7,280 nucleotides of DNA from Clostridiales bacterium (lineage in GTDB: Bacteria; Bacillota_A; Clostridia; Saccharofermentanales; Saccharofermentanaceae): positions 1-7,280 of the forward strand of contig JAILHZ010000127.1 of assembly GCA_024695545.1 (NCBI GenBank), in the 5' to 3' direction. A program made the position numbers and the translations under genes. Under the pieces are notes generated by a model that was given only the letters and a program-made list of their open reading frames with translations, had not been told where the DNA came from and ran no database searches. Shown here piece by piece: positions 1 to 5,363 of this stretch (its first letter is position 1; each line of letters begins with the position of its first letter).

Positions 1-1
1 C

Positions 2-1123
2 GCGGTCGGCAAGACCAATGCTCCGGCATTTGCGATGCGCGGCACCTGCGACAACTACCTCTATGGTCCGACGAGAAATCCTTTTGATACGAAGTTTAAT
101 TCCGGAGGTTCATCCGGAGGCTCTGCTGCTGCGGTCGCGGATGGTATGCTCCCGATCGCGGAAGGGTCTGACGGCGGCGGATCGATCCGCATCCCGTCGG
201 CCTGGTGCGGATGCTTCGGGTTTAAGGCATCTGTCGGAACGATCCCGAGTATCTGCCGCCCGGACGGATGGACGGCGACACATCCTTATTGCTTTAACGG
301 CGCGATTACGAGAACTGTTCTGGACAGTGCGGTCATGCTCAATTACATGGCGCGCTATAACCCCAGAGATCCGCTCAGTCTCGATCACGGCAAGCGTGAT
401 TTTACCGAGCTCATGAAAAAGCCTATCCGCAATTGGAAGATTGCTTTTACCACGGACTTCGATGTTTTCACCGTCGATCCGGAAGTCGCCGCGATCGTGA
501 AAGATGCCGCCAAAAAACTCGAAACTGCCGGAGCAAGCATCGAGCCTGTACACTTTTCTTTCCGTCACACGCAGAATGAATTTGCCGAGCTCTGGTGCAG
601 AAGCATCAGTATCGACACGGCAATCGATATGGAACTTTGGAAAAGAGAAGGACTCGATCTGGTTCGAGATCACAGAGAGGAACTGCCGGAAGAATTCATC
701 TACTGGAATGAACTGGCACTTCGCTCCACCGTGATGGACTATCGTTACTTTAATGAACTACGCACGGAGATGCTCGATGCGATGCAGGATATCTTCGATA
801 CATATGACATCATCCTGTCACCGGTGACGATCTGTCCGCCTGTCCGAAATGCAGAAGATGGAAATACCAGAGGACCGCTTGAGATGAACGGCAGAAAGAT
901 AGAACCCCTGATCGGATTCTGCGAGACGTTCTTTTCCAATTTCACCGGAAATCCTGCGGCATCTGTACCTGCCGGACTTACAAAGACAGGCCTTCCTGTC
1001 GGCATGCAGATCATCGGAAAGAAGTTCCGTGACGAGGATGTACTGGCGGTTGCGAAGACATTTGAAGATATCGCACCGTGGGGCTATGATATCCCTTTAT
1101 CCCGAGAGATACGGAAGCCTTGA
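2..1123 (+). CDS. Amidase-signature (AS) family hydrolase, 5' truncated by window edge
   Basis: The reading frame is open from base 2 and ends at TGA 1121-1123; the first visible residues, AVGKTNAPAF, fit the stretch just before the amidase signature, so the start lies upstream of the window. Numbering from base 2, the Gly/Ser-rich signature runs from about residue 34 to 75. It contains GGSSGGS (cis-Ser at S37) and GSDGGGS (nucleophile S61). Their 24-residue spacing equals that of GatA-type amidases. The third member of the triad, a lysine expected about 70 residues upstream, is outside the window. The family hydrolyses amide bonds in the cytoplasm. The middle part (HPYCFNGAITRTV) resembles free-standing amidases more than GatA, and no gatC or gatB is visible, so a tRNA amidotransferase role is unlikely. 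The substrate cannot be read from sequence. A strong terminator at 1165-1222 separates it from the thi genes. Confidence 0.9.
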   Translation, partial: AVGKTNAPAFAMRGTCDNYLYGPTRNPFDTKFNSGGSSGGSAAAVADGMLPIAEGSDGGGSIRIPSAWCGCFGFKASVGTIPSICRPDGWTATHPYCFNGAITRTVLDSAVMLNYMARYNPRDPLSLDHGKRDFTELMKKPIRNWKIAFTTDFDVFTVDPEVAAIVKDAAKKLETAGASIEPVHFSFRHTQNEFAELWCRSISIDTAIDMELWKREGLDLVRDHREELPEEFIYWNELALRSTVMDYRYFNELRTEMLDAMQDIFDTYDIILSPVTICPPVRNAEDGNTRGPLEMNGRKIEPLIGFCETFFSNFTGNPAASVPAGLTKTGLPVGMQIIGKKFRDEDVLAVAKTFEDIAPWGYDIPLSREIRKP

Positions 1124-1148
1124 CAAAGAGCTCCTTTTCATGTCTACT
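1120..1148 (+). promoter_or_regulatory. Probable sigma-70/SigA promoter of the thi operon
   Basis: A perfect -35 hexamer TTGACA lies at 1120-1125, overlapping the amidase stop codon. After a 17-base spacer comes TCTACT (1143-1148, four of six matches to TATAAT). TACTAT at 1145-1150 is an alternative -10 with a 19-base spacer. Transcription would start near 1155, just ahead of the structured leader. The position inside the end of the upstream gene and directly before the riboswitch-like leader supports it; no experimental start is known. Confidence 0.6.
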
Positions 1149-1155
1149 ATTTACA

Positions 1156-1236
1156 GACCGTGAAACAGCGTGTCCGGGGTGTACCACCATCGGTGCAGAC
1201 TCTGGGCGTGCTGTATTTTTTTGCAGAGAAACGGTC
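1156..1236 (+). promoter_or_regulatory. Candidate HMP-PP riboswitch ('thiS motif') leader of the thi operon
   Basis: The leader between the predicted transcription start and thiS contains little besides one terminator hairpin, yet that hairpin is the first thing transcribed. This is the layout of the published HMP-PP riboswitch class (thiS motif), where a very small aptamer is embedded in an intrinsic terminator upstream of thiS. Alternative pairings compete with the terminator: GGTG 1178-1181 with CACC 1185-1188 competes with CACC 1185-1188 pairing to GGTG 1192-1195; ACCG 1157-1160 can pair with CGGT 1191-1194; and CTCTG 1200-1204 can pair with CAGAG 1224-1228. GACCGT 1156-1161 and ACGGTC 1231-1236 can close the whole leader. 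The class assignment rests on architecture and gene context, not on matching the covariance model. It is not a TPP riboswitch, since the conserved TPP core is missing. Confidence 0.6.
1165..1222 (+). terminator. Intrinsic terminator between amidase and thiS (attenuator of the thi leader)
   Basis: Bases 1165-1180 pair with 1199-1214 in an uninterrupted 16-bp stem that includes five G-U wobbles. The 18-base apical part holds a second 4-bp hairpin (CACC 1185-1188 with GGTG 1192-1195, triloop ATC). The stem is followed by A and seven Ts (1216-1222). It would end transcripts from the amidase gene and, if the promoter at 1120 is real, also attenuate the thi operon. The many wobbles and the large structured apex are unusual for a plain terminator and suggest a dual-purpose fold. 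Confidence 0.8.
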
Positions 1237-1263
1237 CACTTTATGAAAAAGGAAGTGATCCTG

Positions 1264-1455
1264 TTGGTAACGATTAACGGAGAACAGAAAGACTGCGCCG
1301 GAATGACCGTCCTTTCCCTTCTTTCCTCCATGAATCTCGATCCGAAAAGATCTGCCGTCATGATCCGGGGCGAGATCGTGCCGAAAGCAGAGTATGACCG
1401 GACCTTATCCGACGGCGATGATGTCGATATCGTCGGATTTGTCGGAGGCGGCTGA
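1264..1455 (+). CDS. thiS: ThiS, sulfur-carrier protein for thiazole synthesis
   Basis: ThiS is a small ubiquitin-like protein. ThiF adenylates its C-terminal Gly-Gly, which then becomes a thiocarboxylate that delivers sulfur to ThiG. The predicted 63-residue protein has the typical length and pattern: VTINGE at the N-terminus, a hydrophobic core (TVLSLLSSMNL), VMIRGEIVP in the middle, DGDDVDIVGFVGGG at the end. The TTG start at 1264 is chosen because GGAAG (1251-1255) sits 8 bases upstream and because it gives the canonical ThiS N-terminus. An in-frame ATG at 1243 would add seven residues but lacks a clear ribosome binding site. A longer in-frame TTG at 1120 would run through the terminator and is rejected. 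It is first gene of the thi operon; thiF begins one base after its stop codon. Confidence 0.9.
   Translation: MVTINGEQKDCAGMTVLSLLSSMNLDPKRSAVMIRGEIVPKAEYDRTLSDGDDVDIVGFVGGG
1444..1448 (+). promoter_or_regulatory. Ribosome binding site of thiF inside the ThiS Gly-tail codons
   Basis: GGAGG at 1444-1448 lies 8 bases before the thiF ATG (1457). The same bases encode the glycines of the functionally essential ThiS C-terminal tail (GTC GGA GGC GGC). Glycine codon choice here therefore serves protein function and thiF translation initiation at once. The one-base gap between thiS stop and thiF start suggests coupled translation. Confidence 0.65.
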
Positions 1456-1456
1456 T

Positions 1457-2119
1457 ATGTGCGGACCTGAGAAAATGAAGATCACCGAAGCTGAGCTGGA
1501 GGAGGCACTGGACAGCAGAAGTGACAAGCCGATCTACCGGATCCTGAAGGAAGCGCGAATCGGTATCGCCGGCCTGGGCGGACTGGGATCGAATATCGCT
1601 TCTGCGCTGGTCAGAAACGGTGTCGGACATCTCGTGATCGCAGACTTTGATGTGGTAGAGCTCTCGAATATCAACCGTCAGGTATATACCCCGGCTCATG
1701 TCGGTATGGAAAAAGCACCTGCCCTGAGAAGAATCCTCTCCGAAATCAACCCGTTCTGCGAGATCGAAGAACACGTCACCCGGGTCACCGAAGAAAACGT
1801 ACAAGTGCTTTTCGGGCGGTGTGATATCGTGATCGAGGCCTTCGATGTACCGGAGCAGAAGGCGATGCTTGTCAATGCGGTTCTTGAGAAGATACCCTCC
1901 GCCATTGTTATCTCCGGATCCGGCATGGCAGGATACGGTAACGCCAATGCGATCAAAACCAGGATCGTGAACCGGCGTCTGACGATCTGCGGAGACGGCA
2001 CGACTGATGTCGCGGACGGTGTGGGGCTTACTGCCTCCCGGGTGATCATCTGCGCCGGGCACATGGCATCCCGGGCGATCGAACTGATACTGAATAAAGA
2101 AACAGCTATAAAGGAGTAA
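1457..2119 (+). CDS. thiF: ThiF-type adenylyltransferase (family 2, short form)
   Basis: This is an E1-like enzyme that activates the ThiS C-terminus with ATP so that sulfur can be loaded. The 220-residue protein has a Rossmann-type nucleotide-binding loop, GIAGLGGLGS at about 36-45. An acidic strand end follows (IADFDVVELSNINRQ, about 61-75), containing the Asp and the Asn/Arg pair expected in MoeB/ThiF enzymes, then a lysine in GMEKA (about 86). The two CxxC zinc motifs of E. coli ThiF and MoeB are absent and the protein is about 30 residues shorter, which matches the short Clostridia-type ThiF family. Without a zinc site it may not form the same persulfide or acyl-disulfide link as the long form. 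Start: ATG 1457 with GGAGG 8 bases upstream. ThiG follows after six bases. Confidence 0.92.
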   Translation: MCGPEKMKITEAELEEALDSRSDKPIYRILKEARIGIAGLGGLGSNIASALVRNGVGHLVIADFDVVELSNINRQVYTPAHVGMEKAPALRRILSEINPFCEIEEHVTRVTEENVQVLFGRCDIVIEAFDVPEQKAMLVNAVLEKIPSAIVISGSGMAGYGNANAIKTRIVNRRLTICGDGTTDVADGVGLTASRVIICAGHMASRAIELILNKETAIKE

Positions 2120-2125
2120 ATCACT

Positions 2126-2887
2126 ATGAGTGACAAATTAATTATCGGAGGACATGAATTTACGTCCCGTTTTATCCTGGGGTCCGGGAAATACGACCCT
2201 GAACTGATCCGTGCTGCGGTAGAGCATGCCGGTGCGCAGATCATCACGCTGGCGCTGCGCCGCGTCAACAGCTTCAGCGGAAATATCCTGGAACATATTC
2301 CGGAAGGCGTCACGCTCCTTCCGAATACTTCCGGCGCGAGAAATGCCGAAGAGGCCGTGAAGATTGCCCGGCTGGCAAGAGAAGCCGGCTGCGGTGAATT
2401 CATCAAGATCGAGGTCATCCACGATTCCAAGTATCTTCTGCCGGATAACTACGAGACGGCCAAAGCCTGCGAGATGCTGGCAAAAGACGGCTTCATCCCG
2501 ATGCCGTACATGTATCCGGATCTCAATGCCGCAAGAGATATGGTCAATGCAGGTGCTGCCGCAATCATGCCGCTGGCCGCGCCGATCGGCTCGAATCAGG
2601 GCCTGGCAACGAAATCCTTCATCCGCATCCTGATCGAGGAGATCGATCTGCCGATCATTGTGGATGCCGGCATCGGAAAACCATCTCAGGCCTGCGAGGC
2701 CATGGAGATGGGAGCGGCTGCCATCATGGCGAATACCGCGATCGCAACCGCCGGTAATATCGTTGAGATGGCGGAGGCCTTCCGTCATGCGATCATCGCC
2801 GGAAGGACCGCATATCTGGCCGGTACCGGAAGAGTGCTCGACCGCGCATCCGCATCCTCTCCGCTGACGGGATTCCTTCAGGACTAA
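2126..2887 (+). CDS. thiG: Thiazole synthase ThiG
   Basis: ThiG condenses 1-deoxy-D-xylulose 5-phosphate, dehydroglycine and the sulfur carried by ThiS-thiocarboxylate into the thiazole phosphate carboxylate tautomer. The 253-residue protein is a full-length TIM barrel. Recognisable elements are the RFILGSGKY start, ALRRVN around 43-48, [15 protein letters not shown] around 64-78, the FIKIEVI strand with the Schiff-base lysine at K94, the [12 protein letters not shown] loop, and the C-terminal phosphate-binding part ([11 protein letters not shown], then [12 protein letters not shown]). The [10 protein letters not shown] version, with Ala where many enzymes have Cys, is tolerated in the family. 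Start: ATG 2126, with AAGGAG (2111-2116) 9 bases upstream and overlapping the thiF stop region. Confidence 0.96.
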   Translation: MSDKLIIGGHEFTSRFILGSGKYDPELIRAAVEHAGAQIITLALRRVNSFSGNILEHIPEGVTLLPNTSGARNAEEAVKIARLAREAGCGEFIKIEVIHDSKYLLPDNYETAKACEMLAKDGFIPMPYMYPDLNAARDMVNAGAAAIMPLAAPIGSNQGLATKSFIRILIEEIDLPIIVDAGIGKPSQACEAMEMGAAAIMANTAIATAGNIVEMAEAFRHAIIAGRTAYLAGTGRVLDRASASSPLTGFLQD

Positions 2888-2900
2888 GGGGGGATCGAAG

Positions 2901-4121
2901 ATGGATCATCAGGAAGAAATCGAAAAGAATGAACAGATCGGTATCTCCGACGTCGAGGAAGACCTGCCGAGAACCGATCACATGGCCTACCTTCCGGATA
3001 TGGAGAAACTGCCGGACTCGGATATCCAGGATCGTGTTATCCGCGCGATGGAAGAATATGACTATACACGCTATACGGCAGCGGATGTAAAGAGGGCACT
3101 TGCGAAGGAATACCTGACACCGGAAGACTTCGGGGCTCTGCTCTCTCCTGCTGCGGAACCCTTCCTCGAGCAGATGGCCCGCCGCGCCACTGAAGAGACA
3201 CAGAAGCACTTCGGAAATTCCGTCCTGCTTTTCACTCCTCTTTATATCTCGAATTACTGTGAGAACTATTGCATCTACTGCGGTTTTAACTGCAGAAACA
3301 GGATCCGCCGCGCCCGTCTCGACGAAGAGGGCATCCGCCGCGAGATGGAAGCGATCGCAAAGACCGGCATGGAGGAGGTCCTGATCCTGACCGGCGAGAG
3401 CCGGAAGATGAGCGATGTGGAGTATATCGGAAAAGCCTGCTCCATCGCCCATGAATACTTCAAGAATGTCGGTGTCGAGGTCTATCCGATGAACACGGAC
3501 GAATATGCGTATATCCATAAGTGCGGTGCGGACTATGTAACAGTATTTCAGGAAACCTATGACAGTGACCGTTACGAACAGCTTCATCTGGCGGGCCATA
3601 AGCGTGTCTTCCCTTACCGCCTGAATGCACAGGAAAGAGCGGTACGTGGCGGGATGAGGGGAGTCGCATTTGCCGCACTGCTGGGCCTGTCGGACTTCCG
3701 GAAGGATGCTTTTGCCGTCGGAAATCATGCCTATCTGATCCAGCGCAAGTATCCGCACGCGGAGATCTCGTTCAGCTGCCCGAGACTGCGTCCAATCATC
3801 AATAACGATAAGATCAATCCGAAAGACGTTCATGAGAAACAGCTTCTTCAGGTCATGTGCGCCTACCGTATCTTCATGCCGTATGCGGGAATCACGATCT
3901 CTACCAGAGAGCGCGCAGGCTTCCGTGACCATGTCATCGGCATGTGTGCCACCAAGATCTCCGCAGGTGTCAGCACCGGCATCGGAAGCCACGTAGAGGG
4001 TGACGAAGGAGAAGGAGATTCCCAGTTCGAGATCAGTGACGGAAGAACACTTGCCGAAGTGATCGGCGCAATTAAGGAGCGCGGCCTGCAGCCGGTACTG
4101 AACGACTATGTGTTTATTTGA
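2901..4121 (+). CDS. thiH: ThiH, radical SAM tyrosine lyase (2-iminoacetate synthase)
   Basis: ThiH cleaves tyrosine with S-adenosylmethionine to give dehydroglycine for ThiG plus p-cresol, an oxygen-sensitive reaction typical of anaerobes. The 406-residue protein carries the radical SAM cluster motif CxxxCxxC at C120, C124 and C127 (YCENYCIYCGF). It also has LTGESRK around 163-169, likely the SAM-binding GGE-like region, then VFQETYD around 215-221 and SCPRLRP around 292-298, all characteristic of ThiH. An acidic N-terminal stretch of about 27 residues precedes DHMAYLPDME and makes it somewhat longer than E. coli ThiH. ATG 2901 is preferred because of the G-rich site (AAGGGGGG, 2886-2893) 7 bases upstream; ATG 2982 is a shorter alternative. 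Its last 14 bases overlap the next gene. Confidence 0.96.
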   Translation: MDHQEEIEKNEQIGISDVEEDLPRTDHMAYLPDMEKLPDSDIQDRVIRAMEEYDYTRYTAADVKRALAKEYLTPEDFGALLSPAAEPFLEQMARRATEETQKHFGNSVLLFTPLYISNYCENYCIYCGFNCRNRIRRARLDEEGIRREMEAIAKTGMEEVLILTGESRKMSDVEYIGKACSIAHEYFKNVGVEVYPMNTDEYAYIHKCGADYVTVFQETYDSDRYEQLHLAGHKRVFPYRLNAQERAVRGGMRGVAFAALLGLSDFRKDAFAVGNHAYLIQRKYPHAEISFSCPRLRPIINNDKINPKDVHEKQLLQVMCAYRIFMPYAGITISTRERAGFRDHVIGMCATKISAGVSTGIGSHVEGDEGEGDSQFEISDGRTLAEVIGAIKERGLQPVLNDYVFI

Positions 4122-4671
4122 CGGAAAAAACATCATCGCAGTGACATCACGTGAACTCTGCCCGCGCCCACTGTGGGAGCAGATCCCCAGGATCAGGGAA
4201 GCGGGTATTACGCGCGTGATCCTTCGCGAAAAGGACCTGTCTGCCGGGGAATACCTCGCTCTCGCGGAAAAGGTGCTTCGGGCGTGCGAAGCATGCGGTG
4301 TTGATCTGACGATCCATTCTTTTCCAGAAGCAGCGGAGGCACTAGGAGTAAAAAACCTGCATATGCCGCTTGATCTTCTGGAAAAGGACCTGTACAGGTG
4401 CTTTCCCAACCTGGGGACATCGGTCCATAGTATCGGGCAGCTGCAGAAAGCAGAGTCCTTCGGTGTCAGTTATGTAACGGCAGGACACATCTTTACTACT
4501 GACTGCAAAAAGGACCTCGCTCCACGAGGTCTCGGGTTTCTGTCAGATATCTGCGGGAAGACAGATCTTCCCGTTTATGCCATCGGCGGGATCACTCCGG
4601 AAAATCTCCCGGAAGTACTCTCCTGTGGTGCCGGGGGCGCATGCATCATGTCCTTTGCGATGCGGCTGTAA
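4108..4671 (+). CDS. tenI: ThiE/TenI family protein, more likely thiazole tautomerase TenI
   Basis: This 187-residue TIM-barrel protein belongs to the ThiE/TenI family and would often be annotated thiamine phosphate synthase. Family marks are VILREKDL (37-44), AIGGITPENL (158-167) and the GAGGACIMS phosphate loop (174-182). Several features favour TenI, which aromatises the ThiG product. AGHIFTTDCKKDL (125-137) matches TenI, with H127 at the catalytic histidine position. RGLGFLSDI follows. The Asn-Asp pair that binds Mg-HMP-PP in ThiE is replaced by IHSF (69-72), and KNLHMPL stands where ThiE has DGVHLGQ. The closeness to TenI is judged from memory of the families, not from an alignment. ATG 4108 overlaps the thiH end by 14 bases and has no Shine-Dalgarno nearby, so it is probably translated by coupling to thiH. 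Confidence 0.85.
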   Translation: MCLFDGKNIIAVTSRELCPRPLWEQIPRIREAGITRVILREKDLSAGEYLALAEKVLRACEACGVDLTIHSFPEAAEALGVKNLHMPLDLLEKDLYRCFPNLGTSVHSIGQLQKAESFGVSYVTAGHIFTTDCKKDLAPRGLGFLSDICGKTDLPVYAIGGITPENLPEVLSCGAGGACIMSFAMRL

Positions 4672-4769
4672 ATTTGGTTATCCTGTTTGGCTATGGACAG
4701 AAAAGAGAGTTCACAAAGGAGCCCTATTTTCTTGATTCGCACGACCGCAAAAAATGTGACTAAATCTAA

Positions 4770-4798
4770 TTGAAATGCCGTAAAATTTGTGGTTTAAT
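4770..4798 (+). promoter_or_regulatory. Promoter of the HTH-kinase cassette
   Basis: TTGAAA (4770-4775), a 17-base spacer and TTTAAT (4793-4798) form a near-consensus promoter, and TG at 4790-4791 adds an extended -10. The start would be near 4805, which coincides with the AGGAGG ribosome binding site (4805-4810). The mRNA leader would therefore be only about 12-14 bases. The 146-base gap 4672-4817 between tenI and the HTH gene holds nothing else convincing; a weak hairpin at 4683-4700 lacks a T-run. Confidence 0.7.
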
Positions 4799-4803
4799 GT
4801 GGT
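4788..4803 (+). repeat. Direct repeats flanking the -10 box, candidate operator
   Basis: TGTGGT occurs at 4788-4793 and again at 4798-4803, exactly 10 bases apart, bracketing the TTTAAT -10 element. Two identical half-sites one helical turn apart suit binding by a small HTH dimer or tandem monomers, and the gene directly downstream encodes an HTH protein. Autoregulation is an inference. Confidence 0.4.
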
Positions 4804-4817
4804 CAGGAGGAATAACC

Positions 4818-5363
4818 ATGGCCAAGGAATATGTCATTAACGAATCGATTAACGGCGATGATCTGAGAAGATTACGGCAGCTTTTGGGTATGACCCAGAA
4901 AGAGTTTGCTGTTTTTACAAATGCTTCGAAAAGAACTGTCGAGAATTGGGAAAGCAAGGATGAGCCGATAAAAGGACCAATCGTAACGCTGGTTGAGATC
5001 CTCCGTAGACACCCTGAGATTGCCGAAAAACTGGAGACCCCGGAAACCCGGCTGAAATTGCGGTTGTGGTACATGTATGAAAATATGGTATGCACGGTCA
5101 TTGACGTGGATGAGCCCAGGAGGATCGTGAGGATCAGAAACTATATCGACGATCCGCTGTTCCGTGCCTTTGGCAAAAACACTGAACCAAGATTTGAAGA
5201 CTACGAGGAATTCCTGAAATCGCGCTGCTTCCCGGAAACCAGAGATAAGATCAAACTGGAATTAAAGCGCCTGGGTGTCCCGTTTTATGATCCGATCCTG
5301 ATCATTGAGAAGACCGAAGGACGTATGGCGGATGATAAGTTCTGGATAAGAATAGAGAGGTGA
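4818..5363 (+). CDS. XRE-type helix-turn-helix protein with unassigned C-terminal domain (putative antitoxin/regulator)
   Basis: The 181-residue protein starts at ATG 4818 with AGGAGG (4805-4810) 7 bases upstream; an upstream in-frame ATG at 4770 lies on the -35 box and is rejected. Residues 14-46 form an XRE/Cro-like HTH (LRRLRQLLGMTQKEFAVF, then recognition helix NASKRTVENWE). A helical linker runs to about 80. Residues 81-181 are a separate domain with VCTVIDVDEPRRIVRI, NYIDDPLFRAFG, FEDYEEFLKSRCFPETR, then YDPILIIEKTEGR and a terminal FWIRIE; I do not recognise it as a named family. It is cotranscribed and probably translationally coupled with the HipA-like kinase gene, the order typical of HipB-HipA systems. 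Predicted roles are DNA-binding autorepressor and neutraliser of the kinase. Base composition is more AT-rich than in the thi genes. Confidence 0.75.
   Translation: MAKEYVINESINGDDLRRLRQLLGMTQKEFAVFTNASKRTVENWESKDEPIKGPIVTLVEILRRHPEIAEKLETPETRLKLRLWYMYENMVCTVIDVDEPRRIVRIRNYIDDPLFRAFGKNTEPRFEDYEEFLKSRCFPETRDKIKLELKRLGVPFYDPILIIEKTEGRMADDKFWIRIER
5357..5363 (+). promoter_or_regulatory. Ribosome binding site spanning the HTH gene stop codon
   Basis: GAGGTGA at 5357-5363 is a near-consensus Shine-Dalgarno that contains the TGA stop (5361-5363) of the HTH gene. It is placed 5 bases before an in-frame TTG (5369). It also contains the GTG at 5360 that would give a four-base overlap start. A ribosome ending on the first gene would sit on the start site of the kinase, which suggests tight stoichiometric coupling. 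Confidence 0.5.

Noticed and set aside
110..673. Minus-strand frames within the amidase gene
   Set aside because: Overlap a gene with an intact amidase signature; translations are low-complexity Arg/Ser-rich.
2..1123. GatA subunit of the tRNA amidotransferase
   Set aside because: The signature is shared by the whole family; the downstream part differs from GatA and no gatC or gatB is adjacent.
1170..1215. TPP riboswitch upstream of thiS (a GGGGTG segment at 1176-1181 recalls the 5' part of the TPP aptamer)
   Set aside because: The conserved CTGAGA and the 3' core GATAATGCCAGCG are absent, and the whole segment is consumed by the terminator stem.
1120..1263. N-terminal extension of thiS from TTG 1120 or ATG 1243
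   Set aside because: The long form would translate through a 16-bp terminator and has no ThiS-like content; ATG 1243 lacks a ribosome site, whereas TTG 1264 has GGAAG at 8 bases.
2793..4409. 538-codon minus-strand open frame opposite thiH
   Set aside because: Shadow of a GC-biased coding strand; Arg/His/Ser-rich translation without recognisable domains, opposite a certain gene.
4683..4700. Terminator after tenI (CTGT/ACAG hairpin)
   Set aside because: Only four Watson-Crick pairs plus two wobbles and no T-run afterward; operon termination remains unlocated.
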